From positions 1 through 64,000 of the forward strand of contig LGRX02035162.1 of NCBI GenBank assembly GCA_001247695.2: a DNA stretch of 64,000 nucleotides, in the 5' to 3' direction. This document shows positions 1 to 14,000 of this stretch, in pieces (within the stretch, counting starts at the first letter, position 1; the number at the start of each line of letters is the position of its first letter). A program made the translations under genes and the position numbers. The notes below the pieces were generated by a model. That model was not told the DNA's origin and did no database searches. It worked only from the letters and a program-made list of their open reading frames with translations. This DNA is from Cymbomonas tetramitiformis. Taxonomy: Eukaryota > Chlorophyta > Pyramimonadophyceae > Pyramimonadales > Pyramimonadaceae.

Positions 1-101
1 CCATCATTCTTTGCGAAGCGAATACCCCCTGACTCAGTAGAAATATGTGATAATATTAGATAGGAAAATTTTACTTAGATGAACACGTAATCTTAAAAAT
101 C

Positions 102-396
102 ACACGTGGCGCCTCTGGATCACTGCGCCCACCTAGACTGCTTCATGTCACACGTGGCGCCTCTGGATCACTGGGCCAAAATCTACCTAGACTGCCCCAC
201 ATGTCACACGTGGCGCCTCTGGATCACCGCACCCACCTAGCCTGCTTCATGTCAGGCTACGTGGCGCCTTCTGATCACCGTGCCCACCTAGACTGCCCAT
301 GTCACACGTGGCGCCTCTGGATCACTGCGCCCACCTAGACTGCCGCATGTCACACGTGGCGCCTCTGGATCACTGCACCCACCTAGACTGCCTCAT
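102..396. repeat. 48-bp tandem repeat, about six copies
   Basis: Six head-to-tail units begin with TCACACGTGGCGCCTCTGGA and contain CCCACCTAGACTGC. Unit starts are near 102, 148, 204, 251, 301 and 349, and a truncated seventh follows at 397. The third and fourth units carry substitutions and small indels. A short GA microsatellite follows at about 430-445. No coding potential is evident. Confidence 0.85.
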
Positions 397-1118
397 GTCA
401 CACTTCGCCTGGCTGTACGGGGTCTCACTGCGAGAGAGAGAGAGAGCGTTCCGCGTTAAGTTGAAATTTCATAGTTAACAAATAACATCTGTACATCGCA
501 AAATGCTCTAAGCGACATCTGCTGTAAAATGGGACAGTGACACTGCGAGCATCATACGTATGCGAGAGGTGAATCTGTCAAAAACCAAACCAAATCTTTT
601 GCGTCTCAAAATGACATACCGTACAAAAAAGCAGTCATATGCCACCCAAGAAATGTGGCGTACCCCACTTCGACTTTTTCGCGGGGACGCACGATTAAAT
701 GAAGATATTACGACATTTTCAGTGCACGGTTCAGATGAATGAGATTATAGTTCCGAATTTCGCCCGTCTAATGAATCACGTAATGTATCCAAGACGTGAA
801 TGATTTTGCGCCACATCGGCTATAGAGTTGGACGTTGGACCTTTTCAGGCTCGTATGGCCAGTAATAATCACGAAAAGAGAATTTAAGGGGGGCTTAATG
901 CGGCGGGCTCTCGTACTTAACACATCATGGGTTTTCGAGCGATTTCAGCCGTGAAAAATATTTTAATCGAAGTGCCATATTCATCTGCGCTGGATTTTTC
1001 TTGCCATGTCAGTTGTGTCGGGAAAACGGTAGTTCCCAAATATAAATTATATATACAAAAATGTCATACATCATTCAGAATACCCAGCGCATTGCGCGTT
1101 ACAGCAGTGTGAATTTTA

Positions 1119-1183
1119 TGAACCACTTTGGTGAGCCACTTTGGTGAGCCACTTTGGTGAGGCCACCTCACCAAAGTGGTTCA
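1119..1183. repeat. Perfect 17-bp inverted repeat with direct repeats in the loop
   Basis: Arm 1119-1135 (TGAACCACTTTGGTGAG) is perfectly complementary to 1167-1183. The loop holds two further direct copies of CCACTTTGGTGAG, so the hairpin can form in alternative registers. It lies in AT-rich DNA with no gene close by. Confidence 0.85.
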
Positions 1184-1878
1184 CAAGTCCCGAGTGGGGG
1201 AAATTTTGGAAAATATCATTCTTGAAAGGCGGAAGAATGTTTTAGGCAGATCTGTAAATTAAAATTCAGAATTCAAATTTGTATTCCAGGATTGTCACTT
1301 TTCTATTCCAACCAAATTGCACACCCGCAGCGAACCCGTGTTGTAGATTTGCCCGTACGGTCACCGTGTTCGTGCGTCCCACAATTTAACTGTGCAGGAG
1401 AAAAAAAACTGCTGGGACATCTGAAAAAAGGCCAAGCGTAAAATCGGAATCCTGAACAAAACACGAAGCGATGCTCAGCAGAGATGTTGGAAACAGATCC
1501 CAAACCTTCGAGCAGTGGGGACGCCCCACCAGCTTCCAGGAATCTCTGCACATTCGGAAACCGAGGCTGCTCGAAAAAGTCAGAAATCAGACACAAATCA
1601 ACGGGATGTGAGGCGGCAATCTTTGTCATGCGAGGGTTTTGCCGCGAGCACCATGCACTTTCCCATACGCATTGCATTGTAAAAAGAGAAAGTCCGCCAA
1701 AACAAATACAAAGGGCTCAGAACAGTAGGTGGTGTAAACAGACTTGCAAAAGGCGCCGCAAAAGACTCGGACTTCAAGAATAATAAGTTCAGCTTAACAA
1801 TTCGCGATATTATGGCATGGTACATATCGTATCTCGATTGAACGAAGATATCTTCAATCGTGAATTCGCAATCGTTTA

Positions 1879-2520
1879 CAAATTCATAATTGGAAATTCC
1901 GCATATCTTCGTGGTAAAATATGGAAATGTGAACCGTGTCTCGCATTGTCGGTTACGAACGATCGGTCGATACAATCCTGTGTAGGACTGCTTAGATCGG
2001 TAAAACTGTTAGAGATGTTTGGCGACAAATTCACAAATAGGAATTCCGCATATCTTCGTGGTAAAATATGGAATTGTTACCCGTGTCTCTCATTGTCGGT
2101 CACGAACGATCGGTGGATACAATCCTGTGTAGGACTGCTGAGATCGGTAAAACTGTTATGTTAGAGAAGTTTTGCGACAAATTCATAATTGGAAATTCCG
2201 CATATCTTCGTGGTATAATTTTGAATTGTTAAACGCGTCTTTCATTGTCGGTTACGAACGATCGGTCGATACAATCCTATGTAAGACTGCTGAAATCGGT
2301 AAACCCGTTAGATTAAACGCGGGAGCTTTCGCCCAAGACGCACACCTCTGGCCTTGGAGCATCGATCGCATTTAGAATTTTTGTGTCAAAAATTACAATT
2401 GGTTATTCCGCTTATGACCCATATTCGTGGTATCCCTCAGATGCTATCGTATCATGATTGGCCGGTAAAGCGCGAGCGCTCGAAACAATCCGGGGTAGGA
2501 CTGCTGACATGGTAGGAAAA
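1879..2520. repeat. Tandem repeat of about 150 bp, three good copies and one degenerate
   Basis: Units at about 1879-2011, 2023-2157 and 2174-2310 share ATTCCGCATATCTTCGTGG near the start and GATCGGTAAAAC-type sequence near the end, with CGAACGATCGGT in between. A fourth, strongly diverged unit follows at about 2391-2520 (ATTCGTGGTAT, GTAGGACTGCTGA). Open frames through it (for example 1817-2164) arise from the repeat and are not considered genes. Confidence 0.8.
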
Positions 2521-4055
2521 TTTTGGGAAATTTCCAACGCCATAATTTTTTAGGGAGAGCTTGTGCGGTGTGGCCTGTCGATGTCACTTTTTTCCGGGAA
2601 ACCTGTTTATCCGCTCCTTTAAGGGAAACGAAATGAAAAACAACATATTTTTGAAAAAGCTGCGAAGCGTCGTTAATATAGCCGAATCTTTTTGCGACAG
2701 GACAAATAAAAAGACCTCGCGACACAAATGAGAGGCTGTGGGTAGAGCTCGCTAAAAGGTGCATAACTTTCGCGTTATCCATTTTACGCTTTCAGCCCAT
2801 CTTGAAGATTTTTTAGATGGGGGTTATGCCCACTTGTGCTTCCGGATTTCAACGTGATAAAAAACACTTACGCCAATAATAAGGACCATGTCCTAGGCAA
2901 GTTTCGTAACCTTATTGCGCAGGCTAGTGAATAACCACAGCGGGGGCGGGGGTCGCCCACTATCGCAGCGCACCCCCAACGCCCCAAGGGCTCGTCACGC
3001 CAGGACGACAAGGAAAACGCAGCAGGAGAAAACTACGCAAGAAAGTCCGCTAAAAGCTCATGCCGGCGGAGACGCGGCTGGCACTCCCAAAAGTCTCTCC
3101 CCCCCTCAGGTTTAGCTAGGGACGACGACTTGTTACGGCACCTGTTTCAGCACTTGACATTTGGACGGTGCAGGAAGGTAAAAGATGTTGCGGCCGTGAT
3201 AACTGACTTGAAATGCGGGAGGTCTTCGAGAGCACTGAGACGAAGACGATTGAAGGTCTGCCTTAGAGATTGATTGTGTGCAGTCGTGGGTGCATCTGGG
3301 ATGAGCGTTACGAGCGTGATCTTCGGAAACCCTGCGGCCACGCTGATGAGCGCATGGAACAAGCAATGCAGCTAGAGTGTTGTGTGCAACGCGGTTTGCA
3401 TGTAGGACCCCGCTTGAATTAGCAGTGGTTTCAGGGAAAAGTCCACTCCTAAGGGGGGAGAGTTGTGCGGCCAGGAGACACGACGGTAGTTGAGACACCC
3501 TAGGGTAAGGGGGTTTGAATTCGTGAGAATGAGATTAACGAACTATTAGGGAAATTAGTGCGCGGATGTGGCATTCATCTGAGCTAACAGATTAGGGGAA
3601 TAATATGTGAGCTCAGAGGAGAGAATAAAGAGTCAACGGAGTTGGCCTCACAGAAAACAAAAACAAGTACTAAATGCGTCACAAATTTGAGACGGTCGCT
3701 GCACAAGTCTTATGAAACGCACGTGTGAGTGTCTCGTCTCCTCGAAACTTCCGTCGAAGTGGCACGAATTTTCGTGATGAAAATACTCATGGAGACAGCT
3801 CCGGAAGCAGCGAAGAGAAAAGAGTATTTCTCTCTATGCAAACCAAAGCACAACCTTACAATGTACATCATGGGGCTCCTACATACATTATTTATCAATT
3901 TCCCTGGTTCAACTCACCAGGAAGAGACTCCCAGTCCTTCTCAGCCACAAGCGCAGCCTAGAGGTCTTTGAAGTGTGGAGAGGGCATTGCCACATCTACA
4001 CTGCACACATATGTTTCATATGCGTATATATATGGTGAAAATTACAGAATTGGTT
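2521..4055. other. No recognisable gene
   Basis: Open frames are short, overlap on both strands and resemble no family I know. The longest (3133-3498 minus, 121 codons) is rich in Cys, His and Ser without motif spacing. This is the 3' flank of the CPC1-type gene, so part of it may be its 3' untranslated region. Confidence 0.5.
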
Positions 4056-5000
4056 TCATGAGATTGCCAACTTCTTCAGCATGTAGCGTGAGAGCATCTT
4101 TTCTGCAAACGCTTTCCCTTCCGGGCCTGATACCAGCTGTGCGAATGTTATTTTAGCACTGGCATTGGATGTACCTCCCGAGAGCCCCATCTTAGCATAC
4201 AGCTGCTCTAACATTCTCAGCATCAGCTCCTGTAGGCACCAGTCAGAGACATGTCAGTCAGAAAAGTTCCAGGTATGATCTCGGATGACTCTGGCAAGCG
4301 TTGACAATACGGTTTGCCGCAAAGAGACATCACTGGACCTCCTTTATTGTTCTCCACAAAGATAACTTGGAACCATCAATTAGTCATCTTGCAAAAGTGA
4401 TTCAATGCAATCCACCCACGTTCACATAAATTATGGACTTTGGCAGACAGAAACTCGCCGTTGCGTGGTTTGCTATACCTGGATATCGGTTTGCGAATAC
4501 TGGCCGCGCCCGACAGCAGCCCCCACGTCGCGGCCACTCGGATATGTGATCTTAGTTAGCTGATCCATAGAGACCGAGCCGGTCGCTTTGCCGATCGCCT
4601 TGAAAGCCTTCTCCAACCCGGCATTCAAGTCCTCGGCCACACACAGATAGAGCAGCAGAGAGTTGTAGTCGACGCGTTCAGTACCCTTCTCGTTCTTCTG
4701 CGCTAGGGAAGTAAATAGCACCTTCTTCAAGGATGCAGGCCTATCAAAGTCCTTTGTCTCTACTTGGAACCAGAACTTGACTTGCTCAAACTCTTCCCAG
4801 GTCACCAGCCCATCCTTATCTTTATCAGCGGCTGAGAGTGCATCTGCCACCTGGACGAGGTCTGCAGCTGTGCCCGTAATGACGCTAGGGAATGCCTCCA
4901 CAATCAAGCATGTTAAGATCTCCCGCCACTCTACGTATCCCGTGTCCTCCGGATCCAGCACTTGCAGCACCGTCTGCCCGCACACAATCCCCGCCCATAT
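4056..5000 (-). CDS. CPC1-type gene, exons 17-18: EF-hand pair and C terminus
   Basis: Exon 17 (5000-4479) has two EF-hand loops: DPEDTGYVEWRE (residues about 1599-1610, slightly degenerate) and DKDKDGLVTWEE (about 1642-1653, canonical at positions 1, 3, 5, 6 and 12). A calcium-binding role is therefore likely for the second. Exon 18 (4229-4056) encodes LMLRMLEQLYAKMG and ends MLKKLAIS before TGA at 4058-4056; it lies beyond a good acceptor (CCTACAG). The junction DIQ/ELM is in phase 0. Confidence 0.88.
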
Positions 5001-8000
5001 CTCTCTGTGAGCTGCTTGCTGTGACGTGGATGTCGCAAGTCATTCTCCCGGTGGGACACCCTGGGAGCTTGTCATCCGCCGTCACAGAACACCTTTCACT
5101 GTGTTCCAATTTCGCTCATCAGTATACAAAATGGCGCATCGCTGATATCCGGAGTGAGATTGATGACGCCCATGCAACAACTCCACCTGAACGGGTTCCG
5201 ATTCATCATGCCTACATTGCCTACGTTGCCAGGCACCCGTCTCTGCAGAGCGCATATTTCCCCAGAACAGAGATCGGACAATAGGTGCATGCGTGATAGT
5301 AACGGGGCAGGGGCGGAGGTGCGAAGGTAACCTTGATAGTTGCTGCCGAGACGGAAGCCCAGATGGCAGGCAGGCCCATGCCGCCCTCCTCTGATCCTAC
5401 CTTCGCAAGGAGCTCCGCGCAGTCTGCTATTGAGAGGATCCCCGCCGGTGCTGACGACTGGAAAGCCTGTGCCACCATCTCCAATTGCTTGCAGGATAGT
5501 GTGCCCGGTGGAGGCAGTGACTCCATGGGAGGGGGCGGTGGAACTGGGGGCTCTGGTTCCAGGCCGAGGGCGTTGATGCTCTCAATGAAGTCCTCCCCTT
5601 CCAGCCTGTGGATTTTCACACAACCCACAGATCACCATTGAATACGCCTTCGTATCTCCCCGAAGGCACCAGTCAGTCAAGTCTGCCTTGCTGTCCATCA
5701 CTGCCACACAGCGTGGAATTCACACAGCCGCCCACGCAGATCTTGCAACCCTAGAGTATGCGGGGCAGGGACACAGCGCCCCATCCCGAACAGCATATTG
5801 CTTCGAATCTTCGAAAAAGCGTTCCGCGCCTATCTGCGATCGTGAGGAAGTTCCAGAGTTCCAGGATCCAGGGACGCTGCCTGAGCAGTACCTGAGATCA
5901 TGTGGAAGTTCTGTTTCAGCATCTGCGGCGGTGCGGATGACAGCCACCACCGCGGATACGGCAGAGCACTCCGCCTGGTAGCGCTGCGCCATCCACCCTT
6001 CTAGCCGGTTCCTGGTCATGGACGCCGCCTCGTTCAGCTCTGCCAGGTACACCTGGGCGCGTGTTGCTAACCTCTCCAGCCGTCGCTCTAGGATTTGTCC
6101 CTCCCTGAGGCGGCCCTCCCACATCACCGATCGCCTCTGAGCAGCCTTCTCCAAGCAGCGAGGTTTCTCCACCTCGCTAATCGGACAGCGGCAGGTTTCA
6201 GTCGGGCGTGCGAGCTGCCTCCGAGCATTGAATGCTCCTCCCAGATTTTGTGCATAGACTACTTGCATTCTATTTTCGGAAAGTGGCTACGAGTAACCCA
6301 AAGAGGACTCTGCGGATCTCACAGCATTCGCTGACGCATGCATGCCCTCAAAACTCCACTCTTGCACGGAGACTCCAATCCACTGCCAGGCATTTCCTGC
6401 TTGGGGCAGGCTCGCTGGTTAGCTGGGGAAGGGGCAGCACCTTTCCAGGGTCGCCTGTGCTACCTTCTTAACTGCCATATTTTGCCGCTCTAACAAGATG
6501 TCGTCATCGGTTTTCTCAACTTCACCCCCTTTCTTGCCCTTTGCCCCTTTCTTGTCTAATTCAGCCTCCGCGGCGTCCTGCGGGCGCCCCCCTCCGCCCC
6601 TCCGCCACGTCAGTCGCTCGCCTCAAGCCCCCGCGCACCCGCCACGCACTGGACCACCCGCAGGGCCTGTCAGGGCTGCACGACAGCACAAGTGCATGCA
6701 GCTCCTTCACACCAGCTCACCTTCAATGCCTTGGCCGCCGCTCGTTCCGGGGTAAGGTCCAGCGCGCTCCGGATTGCGTCGTACAGCTGTGGCGTCTGCT
6801 CCATGAGGGGCAGCAGCCAGGCAGGGGCGTCTGGCTCCTCCGGCTCCTCCTCCTTGCCCTTCTTCTTCTTGGAGGGAGTCGCTGCCTTGCTGCGGGAGGG
6901 CGGGCGCTCGGGCTCCGAGTCGGGCACCCATTGGCTCACATCCACCAGCTTCCCCTTGGGTGCCACCAGCTGCGTCTCATCCCGCGCCAGCAGCGGGAAG
7001 TGGCACTGCGCGCGGTAGTAGTCCTCCACGACGGCACACGTGGCGCTGTGTCTGTCCGCCTCCAGCTGTGTCAATGCCATGAACTGCACCGCCAGCAAGG
7101 CGGTGTGGTCCGCCACCCAGCTGTCGTTCATGATGGCGTCGCGCTCGCCTTCGTTCTCCTCCAGCTTCTTGTCGCAGATGTCCCACAGCGTGTCTCTCAA
7201 CTCCTCCGCACGCAACAGCATCTCTCCCTGCCACCACAGCCCCCCAGCAGCCCCCCCGTGCTCCGCATTCAAGCCTTTCCCCCGTAGCCCCACATTCACC
7301 CACTGCTCCACAGAGCAAAGCACCAAAAGTGCGGCACACTAAATGGAGGACTCCCCGGGAGGATACAGCTGAGGTGCACCAAAAGTGCGGCACACTAAAT
7401 GGAGGACTCCCCGGGAGGATACAGCTGAGGTGCCCGAGGTCCGAGCTAGCGCCACTGCAATCCGCTTCTTGCACACGCCGACCTCGGTTTCCAGGATGAG
7501 GAGTTAATGGCGCGCCTTCCCGACAGCACCTTCCCCACAAGCCTCCATTGCCTGGGACGTTGTTTGTTGATTTGGCATTCTGTGGAGGGTCACTTTGGTG
7601 ATGTGGAGGGGCGGCTCGCGCATGCACCTTAGCATCAGGGTAGCGGCGCAGGTCGAGGTCCACGGCATTGTACTCTCGCTGAAAGTCCGTGAGCAGCTTC
7701 TGCTTGCGGTCGGGTCGGCGCAGGTACTGAAGGAAGTTCTTCTTCACTTCTTGGAAGTGGCCGAGGGCGATGCCGCGCTCCTCACGCAGGTTACAGAACG
7801 TGTGCTTCAAACCCTGTGTCATCCACGCCCGTCCCTCCGCACATCCATCAGCACAGGCCCACATCGCGGACAGCAGCAACCCAAGCCCGCGTTTGGCAAG
7901 GCACTGTATTCACCAGACGCCATAGGTGCTGCAAGCCTGGGGTGCATGTCGTATTCTGTGACATGGAACAGACTCGGGGCAGGATGCATGGGAGGCAGAC

Positions 8001-11000
8001 ACCTTGAGGAAGCTGGTCTCGATCAGCTGCCACTGGTCATAGAGCACGGCTGCCAAGTTCTTGTCCACGGGCAACGGGAAGTCGTCGGGCACCAGCGAGA
8101 TGAGCATGATGTCGATCGGCTCTTCCTCCTCCACCGGGGCGGGCGGCTCCTCCGGTGGCTCAGGCTCCCCGCGCGCTCGTCGCTCCGCCAGCTCCACCGC
8201 CTCAGTGGAGTCCTTGTGTGCCTGGGCTGCTTGCGCCTGCGCCGCCGCCGCCGCCTCCCCGGCCGCTTGCGCCTGCGCCGCCGCCTCCTCAGCTGCGATC
8301 TTTGATTGAATTGCGTAGGTGGAATCTGCCGCGGACGCCTGCGCCGCCGCCACCGCCTCCTCCGCCTTCTGCGTCGCAGCTGCTGCCTCCGCGGCCGAGT
8401 CCGCCGCCACCTTCATTGCCTCCTTCGCCTTCAACAGCTGCGCCGCCACCTCCTCGGCCGCCTTTGCGTTGAGCATCTCCTTGGCCGCCTGGTCCTCCTC
8501 GTTCTCCTTCAGCTGCGCTGTCGCCTCTACCTCGGCCATCTTCGCAACCAGGAGCTGCTGCGCCGCCGCCTCCGCCGAGGCCTTCGCCTGGGTGGCGGAC
8601 TCCTGCGCCGCCTCCGCAGAGGACCGCGCGGCCTTCGCGGCCTTCGCCGCAAGCTTCGTCTCCTCCAACGCCTGCTTCGCCTCGAGCACACCGTCCGCCA
8701 CCACTTTCACTGATTCGTACACCTCTTTCGGCACGGAGTCCGCCGGCATCGGCATCAGCAGCGAGTTGAACTTGCCCAGCCATGCATCCAGCGCGGGCGT
8801 CTCCGCTGTGCTCGTTGTGAATCGTGCTTGAGCCTGCACACGACACCATGCCCATCATCCACCACGCTCGTCATACCCAATCTCGAATCTTGAAATTGAG
8901 AGTCCCATCAAGTGTTCCCTTGAGCTGTGCCACAAGAGCTGAGGTGGCTCACTCAGACTGCGGTTCTAAGGGTAAGCAGTCTGCACACCACGCCGCAAGC
9001 CTGAGGGCATCAAAAGGTAAGCCTCGGCGATCCAAGGTCGGACCCGACAGGTTGCTCACCCCCTACCGTTTCTGATGCCTACTGAGTGCTTACATCTCTG
9101 TAAGGGCTTCGCGCCACCCAGGCTTGTCAACCTCAGGCTGCATCAGGTGACAGCCAGGCACGTGAACAGGGCAGAGGCACAGACAAGCATCACGAGTTGT
9201 GAGGAGGATATGCTGAAAAGCGCTGTTTAGACTTTCTTACACGCGGTGGGATCCAGCCACAAGGCGCGTGGGAACGACGTATGCAGGAGCATGGCGGAGA
9301 GGGCGACTATACAAACACGCGGACGATATCATGATCAGCACAAGCAACCAACGGTCAAAATATATCAGTGGAAGAAGCGAATGACCGGCGCCAGTAAGAA
9401 GGGCCTCCCGATCAGGAGGCATCGGGAGCGTTCAAAGAAGAAATGGTTCCTCCTCCAAGCCTTAGATCAGGGCGGCAGCGGCTCAGGATGAGAGCTGAAG
9501 GACGGGTACCTGAGCGGTGTCGTTGTGGGGGCCGATGTGGTCCTCAAGGCGCTCCATGAGCCCGGCGCTGTCTGCCGGGGGTGGATCGAACTCCAGGTGG
9601 TAAATCTTGCCATCCTTCGGGTCCATGCGGCGGCCCACTGCCCGCTTCAGCCCCACTGCCTCATCTTTGCACTTGAGGGCCACCACCTTGTCCAGCCCGG
9701 ACACCAAGAGCCGGGTGTCCTCTGCGGGGTCCTTCGGCGGCGGAGCCAATACACTCGCTTTGGCCTTCACCGACGCCTCGTAGTCTAAGTCCAGCCCCGT
9801 CAGCGCCTTCTCCAGCAGCACCGCCTGTTTCTGCGTGCGCGGGAAGCCATCCAGGATAAAGCCCTTCGGCACTGGCGGGGGCGGCGGGGGCTCATTCACT
9901 TTCGGGGCCTTCCCTGCGGAAAAAAACGTGCACAACGTGACACGTCACCATCTCGCATCTGTCCCAACAGATTCACACTCTGCTGGTGGGTGCTGAGCAC
10001 TGGGCTCGAGCTTCGGCGCCGCACGGTTTTATCTTGATCAGCATCGGTCTCGGCGGCTCTCCGCATCTCACAGAGAAGCGCGCACGAGGGTCTCACTGTC
10101 CCCAGGGCCAGCTCCCCGCGGCACTGATAGCATGCTTCCACCTCCCCGCACCGGGGCACAGACGCTGGCAGCCCTATTGAAGACACCTCACTCCACCTCG
10201 GAAGTCTACAGGAGGCGCGGTCTACTAAAGGCCCGGCGCATTGGAGAGCCTGAGTGAGGGACATAGGTCCCCCCTACCCTCTGGTCAATAGTGGCCACAC
10301 TCGCGTGTAAGCATGGCCGCCTTGTGCTGTGGGCGCAAATGATGGGAGGCCCCCGCACAGAGCCGCGAGCACGCTGAACACGGCTGCTTACCTTTATCGC
10401 CCTTCTTCCCCTTGTCCTTGCCCTTCGCGGCAGGCGGGGGCGTGGAGACGACAGGGATAGGTGTGTCCGCCTTCGGGATATCCTTAAGCTTGATGATGGC
10501 CTGCACGATGAGCCGAACGATGATAACGTCTGGCACATCCAGGCCGTCCTCGAGCGCCGCGCGCGCCTCCCGGCCGAGCTGCACCACTGTGGGGATCACC
10601 GGTTCGGGTGGGGGATCTGCACAAAAGCCAATGAGACGCAAACGTCAGGAGGGGAAGGAAAGGTGGGAGCAGATCACAAATCAGCTCTCGTCCGGGCTTT
10701 CCGCTTCCTGCACAATGCCGTACAGCACGCATCAGTGAGCAGGCAAACAGATAGGGGAGAGGGAATTCGCTTCTGGGAGTATCGTCTGAGGGTGAGCAAA
10801 CCTGGAGGACCGTCATCCAAAGCAGTGTCAATTTCTCCTGGAGGAGGGGTCTCGCCCGTGGGAGGGGGTGCCTCCTCCGCCGGGGTTGCTGGAATTTCCT
10901 CCTTCTGGTAACGATCGGCTTCCTCGATCGCGGTTGCCACCAAGGCCTGAGCACAGCCAAAGAGGGGGAAAGAATCAAGAAGAGCTTTTGGCAAGCTTGC

Positions 11001-14000
11001 ACTTCCCTGTGCCGCTGCCAGCCACGTGAGATAATATACACAACAGCCGAGAACCTCATCAGCGGCCACACACTCCAACCCAGCTATGAAACAGCAGCAG
11101 TGCCAGCGTGTGAGCCAAGTTCAGGTTACAGGTTTCGCAAAGCCGTACATCTGGCCTATTAAAGCCGTACAGCTGGACTATTAAAGCCAGTTCATCTGGA
11201 TATTTGAGCCGTCCACGATAAGCGAGGCACTCGCTCGCACTTTTTTTACTCACAGCACAGCGAGTTACTTCAGGACACCAAGTGTATGATGGGGTGCCAC
11301 AAACAAAGAAGGTGAGCGACAGGACGTCGCGAATGGAGAGAAGTCTACGAAGCCGCACCTCAGGCTCGAGCAATGGCAAAGTGAGGTGGTCCGCCAGCTT
11401 CTGTGAGACGAAAGTCTTTCCCGCGAAAGGATCCCCTAAGAGGCACAGCTTGATCGGGAATTCGAGGTCGGGGAGAGCCGGAGGAAGGGGGTCTGTCGTG
11501 GTGATGTGGAAGAGGTCATGCACCATCTCTCCAAGGGGCACGTTGGTACCAATCAACTCACTCGGATCCAACGCCCATTCGCCCGAGCACTTGAGGTAGT
11601 CACCCACCGTGGACTCATCCAGCACCATGCTTGTCTCATCTGGCTCGGGAGGTGGTGTGGTGTCCTGCTCCAACCCAGGGCCCTCACCGTGGCAGCTATC
11701 AGCTATGCATGCAACTACGCACTCGAGGACACCGGCAAAGCAGGTGCGCAAAGCACTTTCAGATGAATCTTCGTCGGTGACCCTGATAAGCGATGATTGT
11801 GCGATTCCAAGAGTCCCTACAGACAAAGCCGGCAGGGCGTTGGGAGGAAAAGAGGGCGCAGTCGGAGAAGGGAGGGACCTCCAGAAGAGCTGGCGAGAGC
11901 GAAACTCCTTTGGTGAAGAGGGACACCCATTCCCGGTACTCCTTGCGGGGTACCAGGGAATCAGTTTGCTCCCGGTACTCCGCACACCGCACAGCCAACG
12001 ACACGAGCTCCTTCACCACTTCGCTCACCATCTTCACGCGGGCCACGCGCTTCTCCTCCTGCCTCTTCGTCTCTGCCTCCTTCCATCGCTGCTCCTCGAG
12101 CGCAGCTGCCAAACCGCATTAACCCACCAAATAAGCGCGGGAAGGGCGAGCCACACCACGGTTGACCCTCCAGATTCCAACGAAAGAAGACCCCGAGCTC
12201 TCACGGGCAAATCAGCCTCCTGACTGCAGCTGAGGGCTAGCAGATGCGAGGTTGGACACCAAGCGGCGCTTCGCTTGGCACAACAGACACTGAAGGGCGT
12301 ACTCCACCATCCACTCACCAGCCTCTTTGCAGTGCTCCCGTAGGGCAAAACAAGGGAGCCAAAAGGGCACACTTCACCATCCACTCACCAGCCTCTTTGT
12401 AGTGCTCCTTTAGGGCTTGACCGAGCTCCGCCTCCCGGTATAGTGCCTCGTGGTAGTCCTGCTCACGCCGCGTGTTGTACTGCGATTCCCGGAACCGCCG
12501 GTTTTCACACATCACCTCCTTCTCCTGCTTCAGCTGCCACAGACGCTCCGCTATGCGCTCCTCCTCTTTGCTCTGCTTCTGCAGCGTCGCCAGCAGGGCC
12601 TCCTCGCGCCGCCGCTCTTGCCCCGCCTGCAGGTGGACGCAACTCCGCAGCACACGTTCAACACCGCCGCTCTGCCTCCCGCAGAGCTCTATGTCGCGAT
12701 CAGTCAGGAAACAACTGACGAGCACTAGAGCTTCCACACAGACTGAAGACAAGTGGGGACGGCAGCACCCGACAGGCAAGGCGGGGACGGGAACGGTCTC
12801 TCTCGCTGAGGATTGCCTGCTAGCTGGAGTTGAGCAGCAATATAAAAGTTTCAAGCCACGATCTCTACACCCAGATTTCTACACCCGGACCGGTTATGGA
12901 GATCGTACGGGTTGGCGTATATTCCACGAAAAACGCTTCAGGCTAAACTTCACAGCATGTTTGTGGTGCGGGGGAAAAGAATCGGGCCCACCTGCTGGCT
13001 GCGCTGCTGCTCGAGCAGCACCTTGCGCCGGCGGCGCTCGCGCTCCTTGCGGGCTGCCTGCTCCTCGCCCTTCTTGCTCTTCAAGCGTGTGAGATATGCC
13101 TGGCCCTCCTGAGATCGGCCGCCGCCCCAGCACCACAACCCACTAGTTATGCTCTTTTGCTCTCACCAAGAGGTGAGTGGAGGCAAGGGTGAGGAGCAGC
13201 GTCAGTGAGAGACCGAAACACGTGGCTACACACCCAGCAACCGCGCCCGCTCACGGCGCACACACAACGGCAAACGACGACTGGGTAAGGAGTTGGCCAT
13301 GAGGGAATGGATGCCGCCGACCGTAAAAGGGAGAACGAGACTATCCAACAATTGTGTGAGCCCACTGAGAATGCCGAAAATAAGGTTTTCTATTCCACCG
13401 ACGGCAAGTGTCTCTTCAGCCTTCAGGCTAACCGCCTCTTCACTCAGAAACTCGCAGCCGCGTCAACCGCCGAAAGTGGGAGAAGATGTTCTGCAAGTCC
13501 CACGCGCGCGCAGTCGGTGCCTCGCTCAGAAAGCAGCGCTAAACTCGCGAATGCTGGAGCGGGCTGGAGCAGTGCTGGGTGAAAGGTACCTGCGCCATGA
13601 TGGAGGGGGCTGGCAGCTGGGACTTTATCTTCTGCAGATGCTCAAGGGGGGTCTTTCCTAGCTGTGGCAGCTCGCCCTTGTCGAGGACGTCCACCTTGCT
13701 CGCGTCATCCGAGCCAAGGCGCTGCAGGTTTTTCTCGAAAGCTAGGATGCCGTCCTTGGCATCTTCCCCTGCATTTGCGCTCGCGGCTTGGCGCTTCCTG
13801 TTCGCCTTCTCGTTCAGCGCGAGCTCGATACGCAGCTCGCTGCGCTCCATAGAGCGCGCGGCCACGCGGTTCTGATGGTGGAAGTGCTGCCCCTCGGCGG
13901 TCACGTTCGACTTGTGGTCGCGTTGACTCCCCATCAGATCAAGACGCTCGTTGCGGAAGTCCTCCCGCATAGAGGTGGTCTGGTGCAGCTCCTGCATGTT

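Noticed and set aside
8061..8831. Plus-strand Arg/Leu/Ala-rich proteins
   Set aside because: Shadows of the Ala-rich minus-strand exon of the CPC1-type gene.
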